Shown piece after piece: positions 27,238 through 36,736 of a stretch of DNA of 64,000 nt. This DNA comes from Vibrio brasiliensis LMG 20546 (lineage in GTDB: Bacteria; Pseudomonadota; Gammaproteobacteria; Enterobacterales; Vibrionaceae): the NCBI RefSeq assembly GCF_000189255.1, contig NZ_AEVS01000028.1:1-64000 (forward strand), read 5' to 3'. Every line of letters begins with the position of its first letter. Within the stretch, counting starts at the first letter, position 1. Both the position numbers and the translations under genes were made by a program. The notes below the pieces were generated by a model. That model had not been told where the DNA came from, did not search any database, and worked only from the letters and a program-made list of their open reading frames with translations.

Positions 27238-29818
27238 AGCCTACCGTAAACACGTCGAAGAGCGTGCTGCCGAAGGAGTTGTTCCTAAACCACTAGATGC
27301 CGAGCAAGTTGCAGGCCTTGTGGAACTTCTAAAGAACCCACCTCAAGGTGAAGAAGAGTATATTCTTGACCTACTAGAAAACCGTATCCCACCAGGTGTT
27401 GATGAAGCTGCGTATGTAAAAGCAGGCTTCCTGACCGCAATCACCAAAGGTGAAGTTTCTTCACCACTAGTAAGCAAAGCGAAAGCGGCTGAGCTGCTTG
27501 GTACTATGCAAGGTGGCTACAACATCGAATCACTAGTTTCTCTGCTAGATGATGCGGAGCTGGCTCCGATTGCTGTTAAAGCTCTATCTCACACTCTACT
27601 CATGTTCGATGCTTTCTACGATGTAGAAGAGAAAGCAAAAGCAGGTAACGCTTCAGCGCAACAAGTCCTACAATCTTGGGCTGATGCTGAGTGGTTCACT
27701 GCGAAAGAAAAAGTAGCGGAAAAGATTACCGTTAAAGTATTTAAAGTTACTGGTGAAACAAACACCGATGACTTATCTCCTGCACCAGATGCATGGTCTC
27801 GTCCTGATATTCCAGTACACGCGAAAGCGATGCTGAAGATGGAACGTGATGGCATCAACCCTGATCAACCTGGTAGCGTTGGTCCGATTGCTCAGATTGA
27901 AGAACTGCAAAAAGATGGTATCCCACTCGCTTACGTTGGTGACGTTGTTGGTACTGGTTCTTCACGTAAGTCGGCAACTAACTCAGTGCTTTGGTTCATG
28001 GGTGAGGACATCCCTTACGTACCTAACAAGCGCACGGGTGGTGTTTGTCTGGGTGGTAAGATTGCCCCAATCTTCTACAACACAATGGAAGATTCTGGCG
28101 CACTACCTATCGAGCTGAACGTTCAGGACATGAACATGGGTGATGTCATTGATATCTACCCTTACGAAGGTGTTGTTCGTAAAGACGGTGCTGAAATCTC
28201 TAGCTTTGAACTAAGCAAAGTTCTGCTAGATGAAGTTCGTGCTGGTGGTCGTATTCCTCTAATCATTGGTCGTGGCCTAACAAGCCGTGCTCGTGCATCT
28301 CTGGGCCTAGAAGAGACGGATCTGTTTGCTAAGCCTGTTGACCCAACAGCGTCTACGAAAGGTTACACGCTAGCTCAGAAGATGGTTGGTAAAGCATGTG
28401 GCGTTGAAGGCGTTCGTGCAGGCCAATATTGTGAGCCTAAGATGACGACGGTTGGCTCTCAGGATACAACAGGTCCTATGACTCGTGATGAGCTTAAAGA
28501 CCTAGCGTGTCTTGGCTTCTCTGCGGACCTGGTAATGCAGTCTTTCTGTCACACATCTGCATATCCTAAGCCAGTTGACGTAAACACTCACCATACACTG
28601 CCTGATTTCATCATGAACCGTGCTGGTGTTTCTCTACGTCCGGGTGATGGTGTAATCCACTCATGGCTAAACCGTATGCTACTTCCTGATACTGTTGGTA
28701 CAGGTGGTGACTCGCATACTCGTTTCCCTCTGGGTATCTCATTCCCGGCAGGTTCAGGTCTGGTTGCCTTTGCTGCAGCGACAGGTGTTATGCCACTGGA
28801 TATGCCAGAGTCAATTCTGGTTCGCTTTAAAGGCGAAATGCAGCCAGGTATTACGCTGCGTGATCTGGTACATGCGATCCCTTACTACGCAATTCAGCAA
28901 GGTCTACTGACAGTTGAAAAAGCAGGTAAGATCAATGAATTCTCTGGTCGTGTACTAGAAATTGAAGGTGTTGAGCACCTATCTGTAGAGCAGGCATTTG
29001 AGCTTTCTGATGCATCAGCAGAGCGTAGTGCGGCAGGTTGTACCGTTAAGCTATCTCAAGAGTCTATCGAAGAGTACCTAAACTCGAACATCACTATGCT
29101 TAAGTGGATGATCGCTGAAGGTTACGGCGATGTACGTACTATTGAGCGTCGTATTACAGCGATGGAAGAGTGGCTGGCTAACCCTGAGCTACTAACCGCT
29201 GACGCTGATGCAGAATATGCGCACGTTATCGAAATCGATCTGGCTGACATCGACCAGCCAATCCTATGTGCTCCAAATGACCCAGATGATGCTCGTCTTC
29301 TATCTGAAGTTCAGGGCACAGAGATTCAAGAAGTGTTTATCGGTTCTTGTATGACTAACATCGGTCACTTCCGTGCAGCTGGTAAGATGCTAGAAGAGTT
29401 CAACGGTTCTCTAAGCACTCGCCTATGGGTTGCTCCACCAACTAAGATGGATAAAGACCAGCTAACAGAAGAAGGTTACTACGGTATCTTTGGCCGTGCT
29501 GGGGTTCGTATCGAAACTCCGGGCTGTTCTCTGTGTATGGGTAACCAGGCACGTGTTGCAGACAAGTCGACAGTTATGTCTACATCAACTCGTAACTTCC
29601 CGAACCGTCTGGGTACAGGTGCGAACGTTTATCTGGCTTCTGCTGAGCTTTCTGCTGTGGGCGCGATTCTTGGTCGTATCCCAACTAAGGAAGAGTATCT
29701 AGAGTACGCTGCTAAGATTGATGCTACAGCTGCAGATACTTACCGTTACCTGAACTTCCATAAGATGTCTCAGTACACGGAAAAAGCAGATACAGTGATT
29801 TTCCAAGAGCCAGCTTAA
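27230..29818 (+). CDS. acnB: Aconitate hydratase B / 2-methylisocitrate dehydratase
   Basis: 862 aa, close to E. coli AcnB (865 aa). Interconverts citrate and isocitrate with a 4Fe-4S cluster. AcnB domain order is seen: the HEAT-like domain first ([22 protein letters not shown]), the swivelling domain ([16 protein letters not shown]), then the catalytic domains. Cluster ligands lie in GSCMTN and CSLCMGNQ. The start is GTG, giving [16 protein letters not shown], with AGAGG eight bases upstream. Iron-free AcnB binds mRNA in E. coli. It is a single-gene unit with a strong terminator. Its GTG start overlaps a tiny upstream ORF. Confidence 0.98.
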   Translation: MLEAYRKHVEERAAEGVVPKPLDAEQVAGLVELLKNPPQGEEEYILDLLENRIPPGVDEAAYVKAGFLTAITKGEVSSPLVSKAKAAELLGTMQGGYNIESLVSLLDDAELAPIAVKALSHTLLMFDAFYDVEEKAKAGNASAQQVLQSWADAEWFTAKEKVAEKITVKVFKVTGETNTDDLSPAPDAWSRPDIPVHAKAMLKMERDGINPDQPGSVGPIAQIEELQKDGIPLAYVGDVVGTGSSRKSATNSVLWFMGEDIPYVPNKRTGGVCLGGKIAPIFYNTMEDSGALPIELNVQDMNMGDVIDIYPYEGVVRKDGAEISSFELSKVLLDEVRAGGRIPLIIGRGLTSRARASLGLEETDLFAKPVDPTASTKGYTLAQKMVGKACGVEGVRAGQYCEPKMTTVGSQDTTGPMTRDELKDLACLGFSADLVMQSFCHTSAYPKPVDVNTHHTLPDFIMNRAGVSLRPGDGVIHSWLNRMLLPDTVGTGGDSHTRFPLGISFPAGSGLVAFAAATGVMPLDMPESILVRFKGEMQPGITLRDLVHAIPYYAIQQGLLTVEKAGKINEFSGRVLEIEGVEHLSVEQAFELSDASAERSAAGCTVKLSQESIEEYLNSNITMLKWMIAEGYGDVRTIERRITAMEEWLANPELLTADADAEYAHVIEIDLADIDQPILCAPNDPDDARLLSEVQGTEIQEVFIGSCMTNIGHFRAAGKMLEEFNGSLSTRLWVAPPTKMDKDQLTEEGYYGIFGRAGVRIETPGCSLCMGNQARVADKSTVMSTSTRNFPNRLGTGANVYLASAELSAVGAILGRIPTKEEYLEYAAKIDATAADTYRYLNFHKMSQYTEKADTVIFQEPA

Positions 29819-29849
29819 TTAGCTCTGGAGCATTGAATAGCTGATAAAG

Positions 29850-29877
29850 CGCCCACCGTAAGGTGGGCGTTTTTTTT
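29850..29877 (+). terminator. acnB intrinsic terminator
   Basis: CGCCCACC GTAA GGTGGGCG (29850-29869) followed by eight T's, 31 bp after the acnB stop. Confidence 0.95.
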
Positions 29878-29960
29878 CGGGCTTCGCCTCAGAGAACGCT
29901 TCGCTGCGAGAGCGGGCTTCGCCCTGCGAGAATTTAGACCGGGCTACGCCCTTCGAGAGG
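29878..29960. repeat. GC-rich hairpin cluster
   Basis: Three related GC-rich snaps follow one another: GGGCTTCGCC near 29879, GGGC TTC GCCC at 29914-29924 and GGGC TAC GCCC at 29941-29951. Each is followed by CGAGA-type sequence. The motif GCGAGAA at 29926-29932 is the reverse complement of TTCTCGC, the unit of the array at the left end of the window. It looks like a degenerate intergenic repeat element. Confidence 0.7.
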
Positions 29961-30035
29961 TGGGGCTAGTAGTGAAGTGATTGAACCTTTCCTCCACTAG
30001 GTGTTGACAGAACCAGTTCTTAATAAGCCATAATT

Positions 30036-30133
30036 TTCTCGATTCTCGATTCTCGATTCTCGATTCTCGATTCTCGATTCTCGATTCTCGATTCTCGATT
30101 CTCGATTCTCGATTCTCGATTCTCGATTCTCGA
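30036..30133. repeat. 14-copy TTCTCGA heptamer array
   Basis: Fourteen perfect copies of TTCTCGA in register (98 bp) end 51 bp before the yacL ATG. No coding frame uses it. Perfect copies suggest recent slippage, so copy number is likely variable between strains. The unit differs in one base from the array at positions 1-50. Confidence 0.97.
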
Positions 30134-30184
30134 CCCTGTATACTGCCGCCGATTAATCTAGGCGGAATTTAAAAGAGGCGTCCT

Positions 30185-30556
30185 ATGGAATTTGAATTTA
30201 TTCGTAATACCTTGATGGGCGAATACTATGTTAAGTCCAGTATGGGGCATGAAATCGTAGGTCGATGGCTGCAAGAAGAGATCAGCAAAGATTGGCAAAA
30301 GATCGAGCAGGTAGAGGGCTTGATCCAGGCTGCGCGCTTGAATCCTCAGCAAGAGCACTTATTAGAAGGCACTGAGATCTCCCTGAATATTCAAGGGGAT
30401 GAAGTGATAGTGCAAGAGAACGTTCTCGCTCATGGGCAAGAAATGGATAGTGACAGCGAGTTTGATTTCTATGACAGCGAAAGTACCGCCAGTTGCGGAA
30501 TTGAAGACTTTGAAGAGCTTATCGAACAGTGGAAAACATTCCTAACGACCAGATAA
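30185..30556 (+). CDS. yacL: YacL family protein (UPF0231)
   Basis: 123 aa acidic protein of unknown function matching E. coli YacL (MEFEFIRNTLMGEYYVKSSMGHE... at the N-terminus; the C-terminal half is Asp/Glu/Ser rich). It follows acnB as in E. coli. AGAGGCG lies upstream of the ATG. No catalytic motif or membrane segment is evident. Its promoter region contains the heptamer array. Confidence 0.93.
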   Translation: MEFEFIRNTLMGEYYVKSSMGHEIVGRWLQEEISKDWQKIEQVEGLIQAARLNPQQEHLLEGTEISLNIQGDEVIVQENVLAHGQEMDSDSEFDFYDSESTASCGIEDFEELIEQWKTFLTTR

Positions 30557-30605
30557 TGCACTTCTATGGTGAGCGATAGCAAGCTTGCCTTAAAATTGTG
30601 AACAG

Positions 30606-30626
30606 GGCGCACCGTAATGGTGCGCC
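30606..30626. promoter_or_regulatory. NtrC-type palindrome upstream of glnK; doubles as hairpin after yacL
   Basis: GGCGCACC GTAAT GGTGCGCC is a perfect 8-bp inverted repeat. Its core GCACC-N5-GGTGC (30609-30623) fits the NtrC site GCACY-N5-RGTGC. It is centred about 98 bp upstream of the predicted glnK sigma-54 start, normal for an NtrC enhancer. It is also 50 bp after the yacL stop, but the next bases (TTGTTCG) are a poor T-tract. Confidence 0.65.
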
Positions 30627-30687
30627 TTGTTCGTTATAACTCCAGTGAAATTAAGTGTTATTTTTATAAATCAATAACTTGCAAACT

Positions 30688-31084
<397 letters not shown>

Positions 31085-31110
31085 GAATTCAAAGGACTGG
31101 AGACAATAAG

Positions 31111-32340
31111 ATGGAATTAACGACAACAGTAACAGAGTTACGTTACGCACTAGACACCTTTTTCTTCCTCATTTCGGGTGCGTTAGTAATGTGGATGGCA
31201 GCTGGTTTTGCAATGCTTGAGGCTGGCCTTGTTCGCTCAAAAAACACCACTGAGATTCTGACTAAGAATATCTGCTTATACGCAATCGCTTGTACCATGT
31301 ACCTGGTGGTGGGCTACAACATCATGTACGTAGACAATGGTGAAGGCGGTTGGCTACCTTCATTTGGTGCCTTAATTGGTACTCAGGGTGAAGGTGCAGA
31401 TCACTCATTAGAGTCTGACTTCTTCTTCCAGGTAGTATTCGTTGCAACGGCTATGTCAGTAGTATCTGGTGCAGTAGCGGAACGAATGAAGCTTTGGTCT
31501 TTCCTAATCTTCTCTGCGGTACTGACTGCATTTATCTACCCAATGGAGGGTTACTGGACTTGGGGTGGCGGCTTCCTGTCTGAAGCTGGATTCAGTGACT
31601 TCGCCGGCTCAGGTATCGTACACATGGCAGGTGCTGCAGCAGCATTAGCGGGTGTACTACTACTAGGTGCTCGTAAAGGTAAATATGGTAAGAACGGTGA
31701 AATCTACCCAATTCCGGGTTCAAACATGCCGCTTGCTACACTAGGTACATTCATTCTTTGGTTCGGTTGGTTCGGCTTCAATGGCGGCTCTCAGCTAATG
31801 GTATCGGATTTTGAGAACGCGACAGCGGTAGGTCAAATCTTCCTAAACACTAACGCAGCAGCAGCAGCAGGTGCAATTGCAGCGCTACTAGTATGTAAGA
31901 CCACTTGGGGCAAAGCCGACCTGACTATGATTCTTAACGGTGCATTGGCTGGTCTGGTTGCAATTACCGCTGACCCTCTGTCACCATCACCGCTATATGC
32001 AGTCGCTATCGGTGCCGTATCTGGTGCACTAGTTGTATTCAGCATCATTGGTCTGGACAAGCTTAAGATTGATGATCCAGTTGGTGCGATTTCAGTACAC
32101 GGTGTGTGTGGCTTCTTCGGCCTGATGGTTGTGCCACTAAGCAATGGCGATGCGTCATTCGGTGCTCAGCTTCTCGGTGCAGCAGTAATCTTTGCTTGGG
32201 TATTTGGTGCGAGCCTTGTGGTATGGGCTGTGCTGAAAGCAACAATGGGTATCCGAGTCTCTGAAGACGAAGAGATGGAAGGTATGGATATGCATGACTG
32301 TGGTGTTGGTGCTTACCCAGAGTTCGTCACAGTGAAGTAA
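31111..32340 (+). CDS. amtB: Ammonium transporter
   Basis: 409 aa inner-membrane Amt/Rh protein with about eleven hydrophobic segments. The pore twin histidines appear in GSGIVHMAGA and ISVHGVCGFFG. The family signature FGWFGFNGGSQL is present. It starts at ATG after a GGAGA site and lies 26 bp after glnK; GlnK is expected to block the channel when nitrogen is sufficient. A strong terminator follows. The mature N-terminus begins with a short leader rather than an obvious cleaved signal peptide. Confidence 0.96.
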   Translation: MELTTTVTELRYALDTFFFLISGALVMWMAAGFAMLEAGLVRSKNTTEILTKNICLYAIACTMYLVVGYNIMYVDNGEGGWLPSFGALIGTQGEGADHSLESDFFFQVVFVATAMSVVSGAVAERMKLWSFLIFSAVLTAFIYPMEGYWTWGGGFLSEAGFSDFAGSGIVHMAGAAAALAGVLLLGARKGKYGKNGEIYPIPGSNMPLATLGTFILWFGWFGFNGGSQLMVSDFENATAVGQIFLNTNAAAAAGAIAALLVCKTTWGKADLTMILNGALAGLVAITADPLSPSPLYAVAIGAVSGALVVFSIIGLDKLKIDDPVGAISVHGVCGFFGLMVVPLSNGDASFGAQLLGAAVIFAWVFGASLVVWAVLKATMGIRVSEDEEMEGMDMHDCGVGAYPEFVTVK

Positions 32341-32386
32341 TTACACTAGGTGTGATGTAACAATCAGTTACAAATAAAACTATCAA

Positions 32387-32414
32387 AAACCTGCTCTCTA
32401 GAGCAGGTTTTTTT
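32387..32414 (+). terminator. amtB terminator
   Basis: AAACCTGCTCT CT AGAGCAGGTTT, an 11-bp perfect stem (32387-32410) followed by TTTT, 46 bp after the stop. Confidence 0.93.
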
Positions 32415-32461
32415 GTTTCACATCATTGTTTTCTAAATTATGATGAATATAATAACGCAAC

Positions 32462-32480
32462 TGATAAACGTTATCATTAC
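32462..32480. promoter_or_regulatory. Fur-like box upstream of fbpA
   Basis: TGATAA ACG TTATCA (32462-32476) is a perfect inverted repeat followed by TTAC, similar to the 19-bp Fur box GATAATGATAATCATTATC (about 13 of 19 matches). It ends 21 bp before the fbpA ATG, close to a TATAAT-like stretch at 32447. Iron repression of fbpABC is expected for this family. Confidence 0.65.
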
Positions 32481-32501
32481 GAATACTAAAGGATTGAAAC
32501 A

Positions 32502-33518
32502 ATGAAAAAGCTGCTAACTCTTTCAGCATTAGCATGTGCAACAATTGCTCCTTCAGCTGCAATGGCTGCAGAAGAAGTAAACGTATACTCTTACCGTCAG
32601 CCTTTCCTTGTTGAGCCAATGTTCAACGAGTTCACTAAAGAAACTGGCATTAAAGTAAACGTTAAGTTTGCTAAGAAAGGTCTAGCAGAGAAGCTAGCTC
32701 AAGAAGGCGAATACAGCCCTGCAGACGTTATCCTGACTGTAGATATCAGCCGTCTTTCTGAACTAACTAAGAAAAACCTTGTTCAAGCAGTAGAAAGCGA
32801 AGTTCTAGAGAAGAACATCCCGGCTCAATACCAAGATACAAACAACGAGTGGTTTGCACTGACAACTCGTACTCGTAGCGTTTACTCTTCTCGTGACCGT
32901 GTTGGTCGTCTAGGTGAAGATTTCACTTACGCTGATCTAGCTAAGCCTGAGTTCAAAGGCAAAATCTGTACTCGTAGCGGTAAGCACCCATACAATGTAT
33001 CTCTAGTATCTGCAATGATCGCTCACGAAGGCGAAGCTGCGACTAAAGAGTGGTTGGAAGGCGTTAAAGCAAACCTTGCACGTAAGCCTCAAGGTAACGA
33101 CCGTGCACAAGTTAAAGCAATCAAAGAAGGTCTATGTGACGTTTCTCTAGGTAACAGCTACTACCTAGGTAAGATGGTTAACGACGCTGAGCAAAAAGCT
33201 TGGGCTGATGCAGTTTACATCAACTTCCCTAACCAGAAGACAACGGGTACTCACGTAAACATCTCTGGTATGGCTATGGCTAAATACGCGCCAAACAAAG
33301 AGAACGCACAGAAACTTATGGAATTCCTAGCGGGCGATACTGCACAGAGCATGTACGCAGAAGTGAACTACGAATACCCAGTTAAAGACGGTGTTAAACG
33401 TTCTGAGCTAGTAGCTTCTTGGGGTGACTTCAAGCCTGACACAATTTCTCTAGATGACGTTGCTAGCCACCACGAAGCTGCAATTAAACTACTAGACGAA
33501 GTTAAGTTCGACCTATAA
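32502..33518 (+). CDS. fbpA: Ferric iron ABC transporter, periplasmic binding protein
   Basis: 338 aa. Signal peptide MKKLLTLSALACATIAPSAAMA|AEE. The mature protein resembles FbpA/FutA iron-binding proteins; the iron-coordinating tyrosine pair is visible in SLGNSYYLGKM. Binds Fe3+ in the periplasm and delivers it to FbpB/FbpC. It is followed by a hairpin and a 220-bp gap before the permease, consistent with excess binding protein. Strong codon bias suggests high expression. Confidence 0.94.
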   Translation: MKKLLTLSALACATIAPSAAMAAEEVNVYSYRQPFLVEPMFNEFTKETGIKVNVKFAKKGLAEKLAQEGEYSPADVILTVDISRLSELTKKNLVQAVESEVLEKNIPAQYQDTNNEWFALTTRTRSVYSSRDRVGRLGEDFTYADLAKPEFKGKICTRSGKHPYNVSLVSAMIAHEGEAATKEWLEGVKANLARKPQGNDRAQVKAIKEGLCDVSLGNSYYLGKMVNDAEQKAWADAVYINFPNQKTTGTHVNISGMAMAKYAPNKENAQKLMEFLAGDTAQSMYAEVNYEYPVKDGVKRSELVASWGDFKPDTISLDDVASHHEAAIKLLDEVKFDL

Positions 33519-33558
33519 TAGTTTTAGGTAGTGAGACGAATATGACTCACTAGATCAC

Positions 33559-33600
33559 AACCTCAAGTCGCTTTTTGTCGAGCAGCTTGAGGTTGTTTGT
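33559..33600 (+). promoter_or_regulatory. Hairpin between fbpA and fbpB
   Basis: AACCTCAAG (33559-33567) pairs with CTTGAGGTT (33586-33594) around an 18-base loop and is followed by GTTTGTTTTTA. It looks like a partial terminator or 3' stabiliser that would give more fbpA than fbpBC transcript. A second small palindrome, GGGTAT AA ATACCC, lies at 33651-33664. Confidence 0.65.
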
Positions 33601-33738
33601 TTTTATACTCACGGCTCAGAGCAGTTCACCTTGAACTCCGTTCAGTATATGGGTATAAATACCCTTAAACTATTAAAGGGATATGAGATGTATTTGCAAC
33701 TGCATTTATGTTTCATACAGCCTCGTTGTAATTAGGCG

Positions 33739-35364
33739 ATGAAAGAAAAAAATTACCTATGGAAAACCAGTAGTGGAGCTCTTGCTGTGCTGCTGGTTTT
33801 GCCGATCTTAGCGATTTTTACTACTGCTGTAGGCGAGACAAATGAGCTTTTTACTCATTTGATGTCAACGGTGATGCCCACTTATGCGTATAACACTGTT
33901 GTTCTTGTCGCGGGAACCATGTTACTAGCGCTAGTTTTCGGTATTCCGTCGGCGTGGATTATGGCGATGTGCCGCCTGCCAAGTGAACGTATTTTACAAT
34001 GGGCACTGGTTCTGCCACTTGCGATGCCAGGTTATATCGTCGGTTATATCTTTACTGACTGGTTTGATTTTGCTGGTCCGGTACAAATTCTATTGCGTGA
34101 CTTAACAGGCTGGGGGCCTGGGGAGTATTGGTTCCCAGATATTCGAACCCTGACTGGCGCAACCATTGTTCTGTCACTCGTACTTTATCCGTATGTTTAC
34201 TTACTGTGTCGCGCAGCATTTATGGAGCAGAATGTCTCCTTGCTACAATCGGCACGGTTACTCAAGTGTTCTCCTTGGGAAAGCTTCCGTCGAATATCTC
34301 TTCCTCTTGTTCGTCCTTCTATCGCTGTTGGTCTCTCTCTGGTTGCGATGGAAACCATTGGTGATTTCGGTACGGTTAGCTACTTCGCTGTTAATACGTT
34401 AACGACAGCGGTGTATGATACTTGGCTTGGTTACTCTAGTCTGACCGCTGCGGCAAAGATTTCTGCAATTATGCTGGTAGTTGTGATTTTGCTGTTGAGC
34501 TCTGAGCGTTATAGTCGACGAAAGCAGAAGCTATTTCAGAGCCAGTTTAGTAGTCGAGAAGATTTCCGCTATGAACTGACAGGCTGGAAAAAGTGGCTGG
34601 CGCTGACTTGGTGCTGGGGTCTGGTTTGTGTGGCATTTATCTTCCCTCTCGGTCAGTTGATCATCTACGCTTACAAGTACTTCGCTCAGAGCTGGACCGC
34701 CGAGTTCCGCGAGTATGCGATCAACAGCCTCTACGTTTCATTTACTGCTGCGTTTTTCGGTGTTTTGGTCGCACTGATAGTCAACTTCTGTCAGCGCGTT
34801 AATCCAGGACGTCAAAGCCTGGCGTTTATGCGCTTATCATCAATGGGCTACGCGGTACCGGGTACAGTGTTGGCGATTGGTGTCATGGTGCCAGTACTGT
34901 TTATGGACCATTTAGTGAATGATGTCGCTAAGTATATGGATTGGGGCAGGCCCGGGCTGATCTTCTCCGGTTCGATGTTCGCGATTATCTTCGCCATGGT
35001 GGTGCGTTTTTCCGCCGTAGCGATTGGTAGTATTGAGAGTAGTTTGAGCAAAGTGTCTCCTTCGCTTGATATGGCGTCACGTACGATGGGCTGCAACTCC
35101 AATACCATGTTGAGAAGAGTTCATTTACCTTTGGTGCGCCGCGGTGCTTTAATTGCGGGACTTTTGGTATTTATTGAGTCTATGAAAGAGCTCAATGCCG
35201 CACTGCTATTGCGACCATTTAACTTTGAAACACTTGCCACTTATGTTTACAACTTCGCCTCTGATGAACATTTAGAGTTGGCGGCCTTACCTGCTGTGCT
35301 ACTGGTTTTAGTCGGCCTGGTACCTTTAGTTATTGTTAACCGTTCACTGGAGCATTCACACTGA
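33739..35364 (+). CDS. fbpB: Ferric iron ABC transporter, permease
   Basis: 541 aa inner-membrane protein with two BPD_transp_1 permease halves, the usual FbpB/SfuB fused form. EAA-type loops are visible (EQNVSLLQSARLLKCSPWESFRRISLPLVRPSI in the first half, ASRTMGCNSNTMLRRVHLPLVRRG in the second). It overlaps fbpC by one base (TGATG). Imports Fe3+ released from FbpA. Confidence 0.93.
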   Translation: MKEKNYLWKTSSGALAVLLVLPILAIFTTAVGETNELFTHLMSTVMPTYAYNTVVLVAGTMLLALVFGIPSAWIMAMCRLPSERILQWALVLPLAMPGYIVGYIFTDWFDFAGPVQILLRDLTGWGPGEYWFPDIRTLTGATIVLSLVLYPYVYLLCRAAFMEQNVSLLQSARLLKCSPWESFRRISLPLVRPSIAVGLSLVAMETIGDFGTVSYFAVNTLTTAVYDTWLGYSSLTAAAKISAIMLVVVILLLSSERYSRRKQKLFQSQFSSREDFRYELTGWKKWLALTWCWGLVCVAFIFPLGQLIIYAYKYFAQSWTAEFREYAINSLYVSFTAAFFGVLVALIVNFCQRVNPGRQSLAFMRLSSMGYAVPGTVLAIGVMVPVLFMDHLVNDVAKYMDWGRPGLIFSGSMFAIIFAMVVRFSAVAIGSIESSLSKVSPSLDMASRTMGCNSNTMLRRVHLPLVRRGALIAGLLVFIESMKELNAALLLRPFNFETLATYVYNFASDEHLELAALPAVLLVLVGLVPLVIVNRSLEHSH

Positions 35365-36395
35365 TGAGCTGTGCCCTATCAATTCAAAATCTAACCTGTA
35401 AGTACGATCAACAGACGACGGTACTTGAATCCCTCTCTCTAGAGGTCGAGCAGGGTGAGATCGTTTGTCTGCTTGGTGCTAGTGGCTGCGGTAAAACAAC
35501 CTTGCTTAAGGCGATTGCCGGGCTGCTACCGCTAAGTTCTGGTGTCATGAGCCTAAACTGCATGTTGATTGATGATGGCAAGAACTGGCTGCCTCCCGAA
35601 CAACGCAACATTGGCATGATCTTTCAGGATTATGCGTTGTTTCCTCACCTTACAGTGGCGCAAAACGTCGCGTTTGGCCTGAGAGATTTAGAAGCTGACC
35701 AGCAGCGCGCTAAAGTGGATGAAATGCTAGAGCTAGTGCATCTCACTGGTTACGGCGAGCGATACCCTCACCAGTTATCTGGTGGCCAACAGCAACGTGT
35801 AGCGATTGCCAGATCACTGGCTTACAAACCAGACCTTCTGCTGCTAGATGAGCCTTTTTCTAATATTGATACTCAAGTACGTCACGAGCTGATTGGCGAA
35901 ATCCGTAAGATCTTTAAGAAGCAGGGTGTAACGGCGATTTTCGTTACCCATAGCCGTGAAGAGGCATTTGCTTTTGCTGATAAAATGGCAGTGATGAATC
36001 ACGGCGTGATTGAGCAGTACGGTACGGCGAGTGAGCTGTATTACAAACCTTCAAGTAAGTTTGTTGCTGACTTCTTGGGTGGCGGTAGTTATCTGAGCGC
36101 GACTCGCTCTTCTGATTCTGAATATGATACCCAGTTAGGTATGGTTGAAGCGACTGCTCAGCAGCAAATTGAAATTGGTCAACGTTGTGAGTTGCTGCTG
36201 CGTCCACAGCATGTCCAGATCAGTGCGGCTGAGGAGAGCAGTGTGACTGTGCTTGAGCAGCAATTTATGGGCGATCACTGTCGTTATGTGATTGATGCCA
36301 GCGGTCATCGCTTATTGGCCAGTTCATCTGAGCCCTTGACTATTGGTCAGCAAGTCTCGGTCAAGGTTGAAACGCAGGGTGTGCTAGCGTTTTAA
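35364..36395 (+). CDS. fbpC: Ferric iron ABC transporter, ATP-binding protein
   Basis: 343 aa ATPase. Walker A GASGCGKTT, Q-loop FQDYALFPHLTV, signature LSGGQQQR, Walker B LLLLDEPFSNID, H-loop VTHSREEA. A C-terminal TOBE-like regulatory region (about 240-343) follows. Its start overlaps the fbpB stop, so translation is coupled. It converges on the RHH gene: the two stop codons overlap by 4 bp, leaving no room for an intrinsic terminator between them. Confidence 0.94.
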   Translation: MSCALSIQNLTCKYDQQTTVLESLSLEVEQGEIVCLLGASGCGKTTLLKAIAGLLPLSSGVMSLNCMLIDDGKNWLPPEQRNIGMIFQDYALFPHLTVAQNVAFGLRDLEADQQRAKVDEMLELVHLTGYGERYPHQLSGGQQQRVAIARSLAYKPDLLLLDEPFSNIDTQVRHELIGEIRKIFKKQGVTAIFVTHSREEAFAFADKMAVMNHGVIEQYGTASELYYKPSSKFVADFLGGGSYLSATRSSDSEYDTQLGMVEATAQQQIEIGQRCELLLRPQHVQISAAEESSVTVLEQQFMGDHCRYVIDASGHRLLASSSEPLTIGQQVSVKVETQGVLAF

Positions 36396-36667
36396 ATTTC
36401 AATCCGTTTGCCACCATTTAGATAGGTGGTGCACGCGACACGCAGCAAAGAGGTAAAGTTTCCCAGTTCACCTCTTTGCTGAATCACTTCGTTATATATT
36501 CGAGTCAAAAACTCTGCGACAGAGATTTCTGCCTCAGCCGCTATATCTTCAATTATTTTCCAGAACACAGCCTCTAGCCTGATGCTGGTAACGACTCCGT
36601 CAATTCGCACTGAACGAGATTTGAGTTCAAAGAGTTGTTCTTCTGCTCCAGAATATATTTCACACAT
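36392..36667 (-). CDS. Small ribbon-helix-helix DNA-binding domain protein
   Basis: 91 aa. The stretch SRSVRIDGVVTSIRLEAVFW followed by AAEAEISVAEFLTRIYNEV and FTSLLRVACTTYL matches the RHH_4 / COG4321 ribbon-helix-helix family. An AGGAA site precedes the ATG. The family is usually annotated only as predicted DNA-binding, and no target is known. It is convergent with fbpC with overlapping stops, and in the same direction as the DJ-1 gene whose start is about 630 bp upstream of it. No antitoxin partner toxin gene is adjacent, so a toxin-antitoxin role is unlikely. Confidence 0.82.
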   Translation of the reverse strand: MCEIYSGAEEQLFELKSRSVRIDGVVTSIRLEAVFWKIIEDIAAEAEISVAEFLTRIYNEVIQQRGELGNFTSLLRVACTTYLNGGKRIEI

Positions 36668-36736
36668 ACGCTTTCCTGACTCGGTGGTTTTTTCTTAGCA
36701 TAGTGAGTCCACTGCAGATTTCACTACGCCTTTGGT

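Noticed and set aside
30036-30133. CRISPR-like array
   Set aside because: The unit is 7 bp with no spacers and no cas genes nearby, so it is a microsatellite.
36392-36667. RHH protein as antitoxin of a toxin-antitoxin pair
   Set aside because: No small toxin-like ORF is adjacent. Its sequence fits the RHH_4 family, which is not typically toxin-linked.
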